64,000 bases of DNA. Source: Rhizobium vallis (GTDB lineage Bacteria > Pseudomonadota > Alphaproteobacteria > Rhizobiales > Rhizobiaceae). Of the stretch, positions 25,388 to 35,204 are shown piece by piece. Every line of letters starts with the position of its first letter. The stretch's first letter is position 1. The position numbers and the translations under genes were made by a program. Where the stretch lies: positions 186,001 to 250,000 of the forward strand of contig NZ_ML133689.1 of assembly GCF_003985155.1 (NCBI RefSeq), in the 5' to 3' direction. The notes beneath the pieces were generated by a model. The model made no database searches, had not been told where the DNA came from, and saw only the letters and a program-made list of their open reading frames with translations.

Positions 25388-26410
25388 ATGTCGGATAAGT
25401 TGAAGCGGGAAGTTTTCGGGCAGACGAAGGAAGGCGAGACCGTCTATCGCGTCGAGATCAAGGGTGGCGGGCTGACGGCCAAGATCATCAGCTGGGGCGC
25501 GGTCATCCAGGATCTGCGCCTTGCAGGACATGATGCGCCGCTGCAGCTCGGCTTCGAGGATTTCGACAGCTACCCCCTCCACTCAGCTTATTTCGGCGCG
25601 ACGCCCGGCCGCTGCGCCAACCGCGTCGGCGGCGGCAGGTTTACGCTCGACGGTAAGGATTATCAGCTCGAGCCGAATGAAAACGGCGTCACGCACCTGC
25701 ATGGCGGCAGCGACAATATCGCCAAGCGCAACTGGACGATCGTCGAACATGACGTCGACCGCCTGGTGATGAAGATCGTCGATCCCGACGGCCGCGCCGG
25801 CTATCCCGGCAATTGCACCATCCAGGCGACGTTCTGGGTGCATGGCAACGGCGAACTGTCGATTACCTATGAATCGACCAGCGACCAGCCGACGCTCGCC
25901 AATGTCTGCCAGCACGCCTATTTCAATCTCGACGGTCGCGAAGACGCTCTTGGTCACGACATCATGATCGCTGCGGATCACTATCTGCCGACCGACGAGA
26001 GGCAGGTGCCGACCGGCGAAATCCGTCCTGTCGGCGGCACGGAATTCGATTTCCGCGAGATGGCGCCGATGAAGCGTTTCGTCGGCAGCGAGCAGGCGCT
26101 CTACGATCATAATTTCTGCCTGTCCCCCGAACGTACCGCCAAGCGGAGCGTTGCGCTCGCCCGCAGCCTCTATTCCGGCGTGTCGCTGGAAGTGCGCAGC
26201 ACCGAGCCGGGCGTGCAGTTCTATGCCGGCTTCAAGCTCAATACAGGGGCTCCCGGTCTCGGCGGGCGCAAATATGGCCCCTTCGCCGGCTTCTGCCTGG
26301 AGACTCAGGTCTGGCCCGATGCCATCAATCACCAAGGCTTTCCGAATGCCGTTCTGCGTCCCGGCGAGGTGTTGCGCCAGGAAACGGATTACATCTTCAC
26401 CAAGAGCTGA
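25388..26410 (+). CDS. galM: Aldose 1-epimerase (mutarotase)
   Basis: A 340-aa beta-sandwich enzyme interconverting alpha and beta anomers of galactose or related sugars. Motifs: GATPGRCANRVGGGRF near residue 76, VTHLHGG near 103, NVCQHAYFNLDG (catalytic His) near 178, and a late Glu in GFCLETQVWPDA. It is monocistronic: a palindromic element and a terminator follow it. Confidence 0.92.
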   Translation: MSDKLKREVFGQTKEGETVYRVEIKGGGLTAKIISWGAVIQDLRLAGHDAPLQLGFEDFDSYPLHSAYFGATPGRCANRVGGGRFTLDGKDYQLEPNENGVTHLHGGSDNIAKRNWTIVEHDVDRLVMKIVDPDGRAGYPGNCTIQATFWVHGNGELSITYESTSDQPTLANVCQHAYFNLDGREDALGHDIMIAADHYLPTDERQVPTGEIRPVGGTEFDFREMAPMKRFVGSEQALYDHNFCLSPERTAKRSVALARSLYSGVSLEVRSTEPGVQFYAGFKLNTGAPGLGGRKYGPFAGFCLETQVWPDAINHQGFPNAVLRPGEVLRQETDYIFTKS

Positions 26411-26415
26411 GCCTC

Positions 26416-26494
26416 TAAAGCGCGCCGCGGTCTTTCAGGTTCGCTGCTCGCGCTTTAGGGTCGTTATCGCAAAACCGCCGCACACTTTTGTGCG
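26416..26494. repeat. Intergenic palindromic element after galM
   Basis: Two inverted repeats: TAAAGCGCG (26416-26424) / CGCGCTTTA (26449-26457) and CGCACA-CTTT-TGTGCG (26479-26494). The sequence has the look of a dispersed rhizobial intergenic element; I recall similar copies elsewhere in Rhizobium but cannot search. Confidence 0.5.
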
Positions 26495-26535
26495 ACATGT
26501 TCTGAGACGCACGGCTGTCAAATTTCGCCGCTATG

Positions 26536-26567
26536 AACCCTCCCTGGTCCGCCGGGGAGGGTTTTTT
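26536..26567 (+). terminator. Terminator after galM
   Basis: Nine-base stem AACCCTCCC / GGGAGGGTT closing a ten-base loop, followed by TTTTTT. Confidence 0.85.
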
Positions 26568-26598
26568 CTTGTCTGCATTCGATTCTGACTTGCCGATT

Positions 26599-26638
26599 GG
26601 TTCTAGATAGGTTCTATTGTGTATCCATGGATAGAACC
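26599..26638 (+). promoter_or_regulatory. Likely NagR operator over the regulator's own start
   Basis: GGTTCTA occurs twice in direct orientation (26599-26605, 26610-26616) and once inverted: GGTTCTAT (26610-26617) / ATAGAACC (26631-26638), 13 bases apart. The inverted repeat spans the ATG at 26627, which suits autorepression by a GntR/HutC protein. Confidence 0.55.
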
Positions 26639-27400
26639 AGTCTGACAGTGGAACTGAACAGGCGCGGCCTGCGCGGCGAGGCGCTGGCCGGACCGCTCTA
26701 CAAGCGGCTGGCGCAGGCGCTGACCAGCCTCATTCAGGAAGGCCTGCTGAAGCCCGGCGCGGCGCTGCCGGGTGAGCGCGACCTTGCCGAAGCTCTGCAG
26801 CTCGGCCGCGTCACAGTTCGCACCGCCTATCGGGATCTGATGGCATCGGGCGCACTGGAATCGCGCCACGGAAGCGGTACTTTCGTATCGACCAAGGTGG
26901 AGCGCATGGAACAGTCGCTCTGGCGGCTTTCCTCCTTCTCTGCAGACATGCGTTCGCGCGGGCGTCTGCCGGCCGCGCGGATATTGTCGCGGGAGGTCAA
27001 CACCCCGTCGCCGGAGGAGTCCTTTCTGCTCGGTCTCGGCAGCGACGAGCCCGTGCTGAGGCTCGACCGGCTGCGTCTCGCCGACGGTTTGCCGCTGGCG
27101 ATCGAGCGCGCTGTGGTGCCGGTCAAGTTCTTGGGCGACGATGCCGGCGGCGAGGGATCGCTCTACGATGCCCTGACGGCCAGCGGCCACAGGCCCGTGC
27201 GCGCATTGCAGCGGCTGACGGCCGTGACGCTCGATGCATCCTACGCTGCGATGCTGAACGTCAAATCGGGCGCGCCGGCGCTTCTGATCGAGCGTGTCTC
27301 GCGCCTGGAAGACCAGCGCGTCGTCGAATACACCCGCTCGCATTATCGCGGCGATGCCTATGATTTCGTTGCCGAATTGAGAATTGGAGATGACCTATGA
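26627..27400 (+). CDS. GntR/HutC family regulator of the amino-sugar operon
   Basis: A 257-aa repressor with an N-terminal GntR winged helix (residues about 20-88; GERDLAEALQLGRVTVRTAYRDL is the recognition part, HGSGTFVST the wing) and a C-terminal UTRA ligand domain (about 105-250). Context points to NagQ/DasR-like control by GlcNAc-6-P or GlcN-6-P. It overlaps the next gene by four bases (ATGA). ATG 26627 is chosen; an upstream in-frame start at 26597 would add ten unrelated residues. Confidence 0.88.
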   Translation: MDRTSLTVELNRRGLRGEALAGPLYKRLAQALTSLIQEGLLKPGAALPGERDLAEALQLGRVTVRTAYRDLMASGALESRHGSGTFVSTKVERMEQSLWRLSSFSADMRSRGRLPAARILSREVNTPSPEESFLLGLGSDEPVLRLDRLRLADGLPLAIERAVVPVKFLGDDAGGEGSLYDALTASGHRPVRALQRLTAVTLDASYAAMLNVKSGAPALLIERVSRLEDQRVVEYTRSHYRGDAYDFVAELRIGDDL

Positions 27401-28428
27401 GTGAGAACCAGTCGCTGATGCTGCAGGAAGCCGGCCAATCGCCGGAGGTGGTGGCCACACTTCTCGAGAGGGAAAAACCAGTCTTTGCCGAGATCGCCCG
27501 GCTGTTTTCGTCCGCTCGCCCGAGCGCGGTAACGACGGCGGCGCGCGGCTCCTCGGACCACGCCGCTACCTTCTTCAAGTATCTCTTCGAGATCACCTGC
27601 GGCGTTCCGGTCGCATCGGTCGGTCCGTCGATCGCTTCCGTCTACGGTGCTGCCCTGCATCTGAAGGGCGGCGTTCATTTCACCGTTTCTCAGTCGGGTG
27701 CCAGCCCTGACATCGTGGCGCTGCAGGAGGCGGCGAAGAAGGGTGGAGCAACGACGATCGCCGTCGTCAACGTCACCGACAGCCCGCTTGCGAAACAGGC
27801 AGACATCGTCCTCGGCCTCAATGCCGGCGCGGAAAAGAGTGTCGCGGCGACAAAATCCTTCATCGCCTCCGTTGCCGCCCTTTCCGGAGTGACCGCTGCG
27901 GTCGGCGGTGCGTCCGACCTGCAGGCGGCACTCGACAAGCTGCCGGAGGCGCTTTCGGCGACCGCCGGCATCGACACGGCGGCTGCCGAGGAGGTGCTCT
28001 TCCATGCGACCTCGCTCTATACGGCGGGTCGCGGCCCGGCCTTTGCGATCGCGCTCGAAGCAGCGCTGAAGGCCAAGGAAACCTCCGGCCTGCATGCCGA
28101 GGCCTTTTCGCTGGCGGAATTGATGCATGGTCCGATGCGGCTGGTGCAGCCGGGCTTCCCGATTGTCGCCTTTGCACCCGATGATGCCGCTTTCGCCAAT
28201 AACGGCCAGGCGCTGGAGCGTCTGCAGAAGCTCGGCGCCACCACCGTCGGCTTTTCCACGCAGCCGCTCTCCGGCATCAATCTGCGCGTGCCGACGACGG
28301 GTAACGGCCTCGTCGACCCGCTGGTATCGCTGCTCGTCTATTACCGGCTGATCGAGTCGGTGACGCGCCGCAAGGGCTTCGATCCCGACAGGCCGGCGAA
28401 CCTGCTCAAGGTGACGGAGACGGTCTGA
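27397..28428 (+). CDS. GlmS-like SIS protein, probable glucosamine-6-phosphate deaminase (NagB-II)
   Basis: A 343-aa protein with two SIS sugar-phosphate domains and no glutamine amidotransferase domain, so it cannot make glucosamine-6-P from glutamine. Such truncated GlmS paralogues in nag operons act as deaminase/isomerases (NagB-II) turning GlcN-6-P into fructose-6-P and ammonia. Seen: TAARGSSDHAA, TVSQSGASPD, EKSVAATKSF in SIS1 and KETSGLHAEAFSLAELMHGP in SIS2. Lies between its regulator and nagA with overlapping stops and starts. Confidence 0.85.
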   Translation: MSENQSLMLQEAGQSPEVVATLLEREKPVFAEIARLFSSARPSAVTTAARGSSDHAATFFKYLFEITCGVPVASVGPSIASVYGAALHLKGGVHFTVSQSGASPDIVALQEAAKKGGATTIAVVNVTDSPLAKQADIVLGLNAGAEKSVAATKSFIASVAALSGVTAAVGGASDLQAALDKLPEALSATAGIDTAAAEEVLFHATSLYTAGRGPAFAIALEAALKAKETSGLHAEAFSLAELMHGPMRLVQPGFPIVAFAPDDAAFANNGQALERLQKLGATTVGFSTQPLSGINLRVPTTGNGLVDPLVSLLVYYRLIESVTRRKGFDPDRPANLLKVTETV

Positions 28429-29579
28429 TGAAGCGCAAGATCTTCGTCGGCGCCCGCATCTTCGACGGCGAGCGCTTCCATGACGACAAGGCACTCGTCG
28501 TTGCCGACGGCCGTGTCGAAGCAATCATCGCGCGGAACGGTCTGCCGGACGGCGAGACGGTGACGCTTGAGGGCGGCGTCCTGTCAGCGGGCTTCATCGA
28601 TGCGCAGGTCAATGGCGGCGGCGGCCGGATGCTGAACGACGAGCCTTCTGTGGCCTCGATGGACATCATCGCCGGCGGTCACCGGCCCTATGGCACGACC
28701 TCGCTGCTGCCGACGCTGATTACCGATACCGCAGAAGCATCCGCCGCTGCCATCGAGGCGGCGAAGGAAGCGGTCAAAGCGAACCGCGGCGTCGCCGGCC
28801 TGCATCTCGAAGGCCCGCATCTGGCGCCTGCCCGCAAGGGCGCGCATCTGGCCGAGCTGATGCGGCCAGTGGAGGACCGCGACGTCAAAGCCTTCATCCG
28901 GGCGCGCGAGGCGATCGGAACGCTGCTCGTCACCATGGCGGCCGAGCAGGTGACTGTCGCGCAGGTGCGCGAGCTTGCGGAAGCAGGCGTCACCATCAGC
29001 ATCGGCCATTCCGATTGTTCGAGCGAAGCGGCCGAAGAACGTTTCGATGCCGGGGCACGGGGTGTCACGCATCTCTTCAACGCGATGAGCCAGCTGGGAC
29101 ACCGCGCGCCCGGCCTCGTCGGTGCGGCGATCGATCATCCCTCGACCTGGTGCGGCATCATCGCCGATGGCCATCATGTCGATCCGAAAGCCCTGCGCAC
29201 GGCGCTGCGCGCCAAGCGCGGCGAAGGCAAGCTGTTCTTCGTCACCGATGCCATGTCGCTCGTCGGGTCGGAAAAGGATTCGTTCACGCTGAACGGGCGC
29301 ACCGTCCGGCGCGAAAGGGGCGGCTTCTGCTCGAAGCTGGTATTGTCGGACGGCACGCTGGCCGGTTCCGACGTCGACATGGTCTCGACGATCCGTTACG
29401 GCGTCACCTATCTCGACCTGACGCTCGCCGAGGCCTTGCGCATGGCGACGCTCTATCCCGCGCGTTTCCTCGGGCTTGCCGACCGTGGCCAGCTCGCGCC
29501 GGGGTCGCGCGCCGATCTCGTCCATCTGACCGATGGGCTTACCGTCACCGCCACCTGGCTCGGCGGTGAGGCGGCCTGA
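28428..29579 (+). CDS. nagA: N-acetylglucosamine-6-phosphate deacetylase
   Basis: A 383-aa amidohydrolase releasing acetate from GlcNAc-6-P. Motifs: [12 protein letters not shown] near residue 48, [15 protein letters not shown] (metal Glu) near 126, SIGHSDCSS (metal His) near 187, [16 protein letters not shown] near 210 and the catalytic Asp in [10 protein letters not shown] near 268. It shares one base with the preceding stop (TGATG). Confidence 0.95.
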   Translation: MKRKIFVGARIFDGERFHDDKALVVADGRVEAIIARNGLPDGETVTLEGGVLSAGFIDAQVNGGGGRMLNDEPSVASMDIIAGGHRPYGTTSLLPTLITDTAEASAAAIEAAKEAVKANRGVAGLHLEGPHLAPARKGAHLAELMRPVEDRDVKAFIRAREAIGTLLVTMAAEQVTVAQVRELAEAGVTISIGHSDCSSEAAEERFDAGARGVTHLFNAMSQLGHRAPGLVGAAIDHPSTWCGIIADGHHVDPKALRTALRAKRGEGKLFFVTDAMSLVGSEKDSFTLNGRTVRRERGGFCSKLVLSDGTLAGSDVDMVSTIRYGVTYLDLTLAEALRMATLYPARFLGLADRGQLAPGSRADLVHLTDGLTVTATWLGGEAA

Positions 29580-29596
29580 AACCGAGGAGACGTGGG

Positions 29597-30325
29597 ATGA
29601 CTGACATTACTGATGCCTATTTCTCCAACCTGATCGGCCGGCTGGAAGACCTGAAGCAGACGCTTGCCGAACCGATGGCTGAGGCAGCGGCGGTCATTCT
29701 CGATGCTGCCCGCGGCGACAAGCGCGTCTATGTCTTCGGTACCGGCCATTCGCATATGCTGGCGGAGGAGGTGCACTATCGGGCTGGCGGGCTTGCCTTC
29801 ACCGTGCCGGTGCTCGTCGGCTCCGCCATGCTGCATGAGGGTGCGGTCATCAGTTCGGTCTATGAGCGCACGCAAGGCCTGGTGCGACCGATGCTGGAGC
29901 GTTACGGCATGCAGCCGGGCGATGTCATCATCATCGCCTCCAATTCGGGCGTGAACGCCGCGCCGATCGAGGCCGCCGACTATGCCCGCGAAATCGGCGC
30001 AAAGGTGATCGCCATCACGTCGATCGCCTATTCCTCGGCGATCGCCAATGGCCGCCGGCGGCTTGCCGACGTAGCCGATGTGGTGCTCGATAACGGGCTG
30101 CCACCGGGTGACGCCGTTCTCGATCTCGAAGGCACGGGGCTTCGGGTCGGGCCAGTCTCGACGGCGGTCGGGGTGACCGTCATCAACGCGATCTTCGCTG
30201 AAGTCGCCTCGGAGCTTTCGAAATCCGGCGACGCACCTGTTTATCTCAGCGCCAACATGCCGGGTGCGGCCGAGATCAACCAGAAGCTCGTCAGGAAATA
30301 CCGGCCGCGCAACCCGCATCTCTGA
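29597..30325 (+). CDS. SIS domain protein, UPF0309 family
   Basis: A 242-aa single-SIS protein of the UPF0309 family; SIS folds bind phosphosugars. Visible motifs: [22 protein letters not shown] near residue 43 and [16 protein letters not shown] near 110. It ends the nag operon, 17 bases after nagA, so it may isomerise or sense an amino-sugar phosphate, possibly from cell-wall recycling. It lacks the motif set of MurQ etherase. Confidence 0.82.
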   Translation: MTDITDAYFSNLIGRLEDLKQTLAEPMAEAAAVILDAARGDKRVYVFGTGHSHMLAEEVHYRAGGLAFTVPVLVGSAMLHEGAVISSVYERTQGLVRPMLERYGMQPGDVIIIASNSGVNAAPIEAADYAREIGAKVIAITSIAYSSAIANGRRRLADVADVVLDNGLPPGDAVLDLEGTGLRVGPVSTAVGVTVINAIFAEVASELSKSGDAPVYLSANMPGAAEINQKLVRKYRPRNPHL

Positions 30326-30384
30326 TGGGAGCGAAGCGAGGTCGCAAGCACCGTTCCGTATGTCACGACACGCTCCTGACGCGA

Positions 30385-31581
30385 TCAAGCGGCAAGAATA
30401 GCGCTGACCATGCGAGCCGTCCGCGGTGCCAACGTCAAACCGATATGCCCGTGTCCAAAAGCAAACACGACGTCCCTTCCTCCTTTTGAAGGCCGGATGA
30501 CAGGAACGGAATCGGGCATGGAAGGGCGGAGGCCCATCCAGCTCCGACTTGGTTCACCAAGCGTCGGGAAAATCCTGCGAGCGTTTGCCAGCAACACTTC
30601 GAGGCGTCTTGGGTTCGAAGGCGCAGTGATTCCTCCGAGCTCCACAGTTCCGGCCACCCGCAAGCGGCCGCGCATCGGGCAAAAGTAAAATCCATGATGC
30701 GTTGGGCATACCGGTCGTTCCACCGGCGGTGTCTCCATATCGAATTCGAGATGATACCCCCGCTCAGTATCGAGCGGGATCCGCTCTCCGAGCTGCCGAG
30801 CCAGAGCTCGGGAATGTGCGCCGGCCGCGATGACAGCCGCCCGAGCATGAATACTGTGGGCTGAAGCCATCATCCTCACGCCATTCCGCTCGCGCGAAAT
30901 AGTCGTCACGGAGTCTCGGACGAACTCGACGCCCGCTTGTTTGGCGGCGGCTTCCATCACGCTCATGACCTGGCCGGGATCGGTGAAGTTGATCGCTTTC
31001 GGAAAGAAAAGCCCGCCGCCATGGACCCGCGGCAGCTGGGGCTCCAGGCTTTGCACCTCATCGGGGGTGAGAAGCTGCTGTGCTATCCCGTAGTTTCGGC
31101 GAAGCTCGACATCCGATGCGGCCGCCTTGAAGGCCTCGGGCGTCTGGTAGAGGTAGAGGCATCCCTTCGCGCTCAAAAGATCGGATGCTCCGATCTCCGC
31201 TGCGAGTTCCAGCCATTCCGATGACGCGTCGGATAGCAGGTCGGCGATACGGCTCGTATTGTCCCTGTATCTGTGAGGCAGGGATTCGTAGGCAAAACGC
31301 ATCAGCCATGGAAACAAGGTGGGCAATGCTGCCTTGCGGATGGATAGCGGGCTGTCGGAATTGAGAAGCAGCGAGGCCAGGTTTTTGAGGACAGCGGGCG
31401 TGCCGACGGGAATGATTGCATAATCGGCGATCGTTCCGGCATTGCCGTAAGATGCGCCCGAACCGGGTTTGTTCGGTTCGATCAGCACGACATCGCGACC
31501 ATCGGCACGCAGCCGCAGAGCGGTTGCCACGCCGATCACGCCGCCGCCGATGACGGCGATATCTGTTGTGAGCTTGTCCAT
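30385..31581 (-). CDS. FAD-dependent amino acid oxidase/dehydrogenase (DadA-like)
   Basis: A 398-aa DAO-family flavoprotein. The dinucleotide fold is at the N-terminus (DIAVIGGGVIGVATALRLRADG and an acidic strand end LIEPN), GSGASYGNAG contacts FAD, and the C-terminal WMGLRPSMPDSVPVIRPS is typical of DadA-like D-amino acid dehydrogenases. It lies 116 bases downstream of an amino-acid ABC importer on the same strand, suggesting it oxidises the imported amino acid. ATG 31581 places the Rossmann motif at the usual distance; an in-frame ATG at 31650 is rejected. Confidence 0.83.
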   Translation of the reverse strand: MDKLTTDIAVIGGGVIGVATALRLRADGRDVVLIEPNKPGSGASYGNAGTIADYAIIPVGTPAVLKNLASLLLNSDSPLSIRKAALPTLFPWLMRFAYESLPHRYRDNTSRIADLLSDASSEWLELAAEIGASDLLSAKGCLYLYQTPEAFKAAASDVELRRNYGIAQQLLTPDEVQSLEPQLPRVHGGGLFFPKAINFTDPGQVMSVMEAAAKQAGVEFVRDSVTTISRERNGVRMMASAHSIHARAAVIAAGAHSRALARQLGERIPLDTERGYHLEFDMETPPVERPVCPTHHGFYFCPMRGRLRVAGTVELGGITAPSNPRRLEVLLANARRIFPTLGEPSRSWMGLRPSMPDSVPVIRPSKGGRDVVFAFGHGHIGLTLAPRTARMVSAILAA

Positions 31582-31697
31582 CAAATTTCTATTTGCCTTA
31601 GAGAAACGAGGCCTGGATGCCCGATCGGACTTGCCTCGCGCTTTGGCCAACGCGGCGGCGGCATACGCCCGCCGGGCCGGTCCGGTTCAATCAGGGG

Positions 31698-32498
31698 TTA
31701 GCCTGGCGAAGCGTAGCGGGCGACATAGGCAGCCGTGCGTGCTTCCGTCGGACGGTCAAGCACATCTCCTGCGGTTCCCTGTTCGATGATAACTCCACCG
31801 TCGATGAATACGACCCAGTCCGATACTTCCTTCGCAAAGGGCAGTTCATGCGTGACCAGGATCATCGTCATGCCGTCGGCGGCAAGTTCCCGCATGACGC
31901 GGAGAACTTCGCCGGTCGATTCAGGATCGAGCGCCGACGTCGGCTCGTCGAACAGCAACACCGTTGGTTCCAGCGCCAGGGCGCGTGCGATCGCCACACG
32001 CTGCTGCTCGCCGCCCGACATCTGTTCCGGATAAGCCATCGCCCGTTTGGCAAGGCCTACTCTCGTCAGAAGTTTCACGGCCCGTTCCACGGCCTCTCGC
32101 TCGCCGATCCCGGCTGCGTGCATCTGCGCGAGAACGACGTTCTCTACAGCCGTCAGATGCGGGAACAGATTGAAACGCTGAAACACCATACCGACACGCT
32201 GCCGAAGCTTTGCAAGGTTGCGGCAGGTCACCTGGCCATCGGCGAAGATCGTCTCATCGCCGACAGTGATCGTCCCCTCGTCGGGACGCTCAAGCAAATT
32301 AACGCAGCGCATGAGGGTGGTCTTTCCTCCACCGCTCTGGCCAATGATGCTCACGATTTTGCCGGCGGGCACCTCGAGATCGACGCGGTCAAGCACCAGG
32401 CGCCCATCGAAAGACTTGCGCAATCCGCTAATTTTGACGGCCGGGCGACCGGCCGGCTGGTTTGACACGAAGGCAGTTTTGGCAGGAGTGGTCGTCAT
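31698..32498 (-). CDS. Polar amino acid ABC transporter, ATP-binding protein
   Basis: A 266-aa ATPase of the GlnQ/HisP group: Walker [10 protein letters not shown] near residue 53, Q-loop [12 protein letters not shown], signature [15 protein letters not shown] near 158, Walker [14 protein letters not shown] near 182, switch His in LVTHELPFA. The N-terminal 20 residues are an extension. It starts three bases after the permease stop. Confidence 0.93.
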   Translation of the reverse strand: MTTTPAKTAFVSNQPAGRPAVKISGLRKSFDGRLVLDRVDLEVPAGKIVSIIGQSGGGKTTLMRCVNLLERPDEGTITVGDETIFADGQVTCRNLAKLRQRVGMVFQRFNLFPHLTAVENVVLAQMHAAGIGEREAVERAVKLLTRVGLAKRAMAYPEQMSGGEQQRVAIARALALEPTVLLFDEPTSALDPESTGEVLRVMRELAADGMTMILVTHELPFAKEVSDWVVFIDGGVIIEQGTAGDVLDRPTEARTAAYVARYASPG

Positions 32499-32501
32499 GG
32501 G

Positions 32502-33245
32502 TCAGACTCTCCCCTCGGCGAGATAGGTCCTCGCTAATTTCAGCCGACGCCTTCTGGCCAATGACAATGGCACACCGGCATGGATCTTGCGCTCCAGCAG
32601 AAGCAGACATTGCGACACCGGGTAGCAGATGGCGAAATAGGCCGCAGAGATCACGAGATACACTTCGAGCGCTCGGAATGTTTCCGAGGCTATCAATTGC
32701 GCCTGCGTCATCAGCTCGGCAGCGGAGATCGTCACAAGCAGCGAGGTCGACTTGATCAGGTCGACGAACATTGTGTTCGTACCGGGAAGCGCCAGCCGCA
32801 CCGCCTGCGGCAGGACGACATGGCTGAACGTCTTGCCGCGCCCTAGCCCGAGAGCTTGAGAGGCCTCTTGCTGTCCTCGGTGTACGCCGGCGATGGCGGC
32901 CCGAAAGATCTCGGACAGGTAAGCGGCGTAAAAGAGCACCAAGCTCAACACGCCAGCCTCGAAAACCTCCAGCCTGACGCCCACGGAAGGCAGGCCGAAG
33001 TAGGTCAGGAAAATGATCGCCAGAAGCGGTACGTTTTTAAAGAGCTCGGTGTAGAAGGCTGCAGGGACGCGGACCAGGCGCAGCCGGTTGAGCCTCATCA
33101 GCGCAAGGGCAAGACCAAGGATCGTCGCGCCGATGAAGCTGGCCACGGTGTAGCCGAGGGTCCTGAGCAGACCCACGGCAATGTTTCCGACGTAGTCATT
33201 CCAGGGAACCTGGAAAATATCGGTGAAGGATGACAACGCCGTCAT
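32502..33245 (-). CDS. Polar amino acid ABC transporter, permease
   Basis: A 247-aa HisM/GlnP-type inner-membrane permease with about five helices; the cytoplasmic EAA loop reads QEASQALGLGRGKTFSHVVLPQAVRLALPG. Only one permease gene is present, so a homodimer is expected. Nine bases separate it from the binding-protein gene. Confidence 0.92.
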   Translation of the reverse strand: MTALSSFTDIFQVPWNDYVGNIAVGLLRTLGYTVASFIGATILGLALALMRLNRLRLVRVPAAFYTELFKNVPLLAIIFLTYFGLPSVGVRLEVFEAGVLSLVLFYAAYLSEIFRAAIAGVHRGQQEASQALGLGRGKTFSHVVLPQAVRLALPGTNTMFVDLIKSTSLLVTISAAELMTQAQLIASETFRALEVYLVISAAYFAICYPVSQCLLLLERKIHAGVPLSLARRRRLKLARTYLAEGRV

Positions 33246-33254
33246 GCTTCGATC

Positions 33255-34181
33255 TCACTTCGCAATGGAAGGCGGATTCCAGTCGGCGGGACGATCAACG
33301 CCGCGCCGCTGTGACGCCATTTCGGGCGATGGAACCAGGAACTGCTTGGGATCGCCGCCCCATTTTGTGATCAAAGCCGCAAGGGATCCGTCCTTGTACA
33401 TGGCGTCGATCTGATCGGAAACAGCCTTGGCCAGCTTCGGCGACTGCTTGGGAAGGTAGAATCCGGTCATGTAGGCCTGGAAATATTTATAATCGGGGTG
33501 CGCAGTCACCTGTTCGTTTGTCGGCGGCTTCAGGTATTCGATGCGTACCTTCATGTCGGGGCGCTGCTGCTGTTGATAGGTAATCAGCAGCGGATCGAGA
33601 AAGCCGACATCCAGACGCCCCGAAGAAATATCCTGGAACACACCTTCGGCGCTCGGGAACGTATGGGGTGATGCGTTAGGGACCTGCGCGATGGATTTCG
33701 CCCAGACATACCCCGTCACAGTGCCGAGATTTTTGCCTTCCAGGCTCGCAACATCCGGAAAACTCGTCGTGCCGCTCACGGCCATGGCCGGCGGAGAATA
33801 ATACGGAGGGTCGGTGAACAGGCCGACCTTCTGGCGAGCGTCGGACCATGCAATTCCGCCAATGGTTATATCAGCCCGCTGCGTCTGGACGGAAGCCAGC
33901 ATGCCTGGAAAGTCGGTGACGTTGACTTCCATCTTGAGGCCGAGCTTATCGGCGACGGCTGTCAGGATATCGCTGTCGAGGCCGACGAGCTTTCCATCCT
34001 TGACCGCCGTATAGGGCATGTAAGGCTCCACCGTAACGACGAGCGTGCCCGGCTTCATCAGCTCCAGATCGTCGGCCTTCGCAGTGGATGGCACGACCGT
34101 CGCAAACAGCCCCAAACTCAGGATCGCCAAGGCAACCAACCCATTTGCCTGCGTTTTTTTCATCAATTCAGCATGTTTCAT
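33255..34181 (-). CDS. Polar amino acid ABC transporter, periplasmic binding protein
   Basis: A 308-aa type II solute-binding protein. Signal peptide residues 1-36 (LAILSLGLFATVVPSTAKA, cleavage after AKA). The mature chain has the family features VEPYMPYTAVKDGKLVGLDSDI (ligand contact), GGIAWSDARQKVGLFTDPPYY and a second-lobe VGFLDPLL. Ligand cannot be named; the operon's FAD oxidase suggests an amino acid or derivative. First gene of the transporter operon. Confidence 0.9.
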   Translation of the reverse strand: MKHAELMKKTQANGLVALAILSLGLFATVVPSTAKADDLELMKPGTLVVTVEPYMPYTAVKDGKLVGLDSDILTAVADKLGLKMEVNVTDFPGMLASVQTQRADITIGGIAWSDARQKVGLFTDPPYYSPPAMAVSGTTSFPDVASLEGKNLGTVTGYVWAKSIAQVPNASPHTFPSAEGVFQDISSGRLDVGFLDPLLITYQQQQRPDMKVRIEYLKPPTNEQVTAHPDYKYFQAYMTGFYLPKQSPKLAKAVSDQIDAMYKDGSLAALITKWGGDPKQFLVPSPEMASQRRGVDRPADWNPPSIAK

Positions 34182-34201
34182 TTGAAACCCCTCTTTGTGG
34201 T

Positions 34202-34241
34202 TATATATTGCTGATATATTGAGAATATGCAGACATGATAT
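34202..34241. promoter_or_regulatory. AT-rich divergent regulatory region
   Basis: Between the binding-protein gene and the GntR gene lies an AT-rich block with repeated ATAT and the direct repeat TGATAT at 34212-34217 and 34236-34241 (24 bases apart). It is the likely place of both promoters and of the GntR/FCD operator; no clear inverted operator was found. Confidence 0.35.
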
Positions 34242-34330
34242 GAAGTCAAGCGGAATCGTTAAGCGCCTTTTTTCTAGGCGGATTAGCGTTTAGCCATGCG
34301 GAAATGGACAGAGAGAGGAACGCGCTGAAT

Positions 34331-35005
34331 ATGTCGGCATTCGAACTGGATTACGAAGCGGCTGAATCAACATTGGCGGAGAGGACGTATATTCGGCTGC
34401 GCGACGACATCATTACGACGCTGCTTCCACCGGGCACACTTTTGCGGGAAGCCGAGATCATGAAACGCATGGAAGTCGGGCGCACGCCGGTGCGCGAGGC
34501 GATACAGCGTCTGCAGTATGATGGTTTCGTTGTCGTCAGCGCTCGGCGCGGCACATTTGTCAGCAAGATCGATATCAATGATCTTACTGCGGTTTATGAG
34601 GCACGGGCACGGATCGAGTCCTGGGCGACCCGGCTAGCTGCGGAAAGGCTGCGCGAGTTCGAGCGGCAAGAAGCGCGGCAACTGATCGATGAACTCAAGC
34701 AAACCACCGGTCCGATGGCGCTGGATGACATACTTGCTCTAGATCGCCGGGTTCACCGCTTCATTTACAAAGCGGCAAAAAACCCTTTCCTGTTCGCTAC
34801 GCTGGATCACTACCACAATCTATCGCTGAGAATTCTGTACGTCGCCATGAAACGGTTTCCGACCTTGGTGCCCCGTCTCGAGGACGTCTTGCACGATCAG
34901 GTCCTCATGCTTGAGGCGGTATGTAGAGGTGACGTAGATGAGGCTGAAAAGATCGCAATGGCCCATGTCATGAGCTTCGAGAGCGAGGTCCGAAAGATCA
35001 TCTGA
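34331..35005 (+). CDS. GntR/FCD family transcriptional regulator
   Basis: A 224-aa FadR-type regulator: winged helix at residues about 15-80 (REAEIMKRMEVGRTPVREAIQRL) and an all-helical FCD ligand domain with metal-binding residues (LDRRVHRF, and the H in HYHNLSLR). Divergent from the amino-acid ABC operon, its probable target. ATG 34331 follows GAGAGGAA; an ATG at 34304 lacks an SD. Codon use is less GC-biased than in flanking genes. Confidence 0.85.
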   Translation: MSAFELDYEAAESTLAERTYIRLRDDIITTLLPPGTLLREAEIMKRMEVGRTPVREAIQRLQYDGFVVVSARRGTFVSKIDINDLTAVYEARARIESWATRLAAERLREFERQEARQLIDELKQTTGPMALDDILALDRRVHRFIYKAAKNPFLFATLDHYHNLSLRILYVAMKRFPTLVPRLEDVLHDQVLMLEAVCRGDVDEAEKIAMAHVMSFESEVRKII

Positions 35006-35163
35006 TTTCGGATCTTGAAATTGGGTGCGGGCAACGGTCGTGAAAAATTGCGATAAAAGCGACAGTTTGCGACTGAATTTGCAGCGCTACAAAAGCGGCT
35101 ATTCTGCTTTGGCTGAACGAAGGTATGTCCGCCAAAATGAGCCGATTCCACATTTCAGTTGGA

Positions 35164-35181
35164 GGCCGGCGTGAGCCGGCC
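35164..35181 (-). terminator. Hairpin downstream of efp
   Basis: Seven-base stem GGCCGGC / GCCGGCC with a four-base loop, 23 bases past the efp stop. No T run on the minus strand, so only a possible terminator. Confidence 0.4.
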
Positions 35182-35204
35182 GCCTGAATGGATCGAAACC
35201 AGGA

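Noticed and set aside
24124..25389. 421-codon minus-strand frame over metA
   Set aside because: It covers metA and its riboswitch in antisense, and the translation has no recognisable domain.
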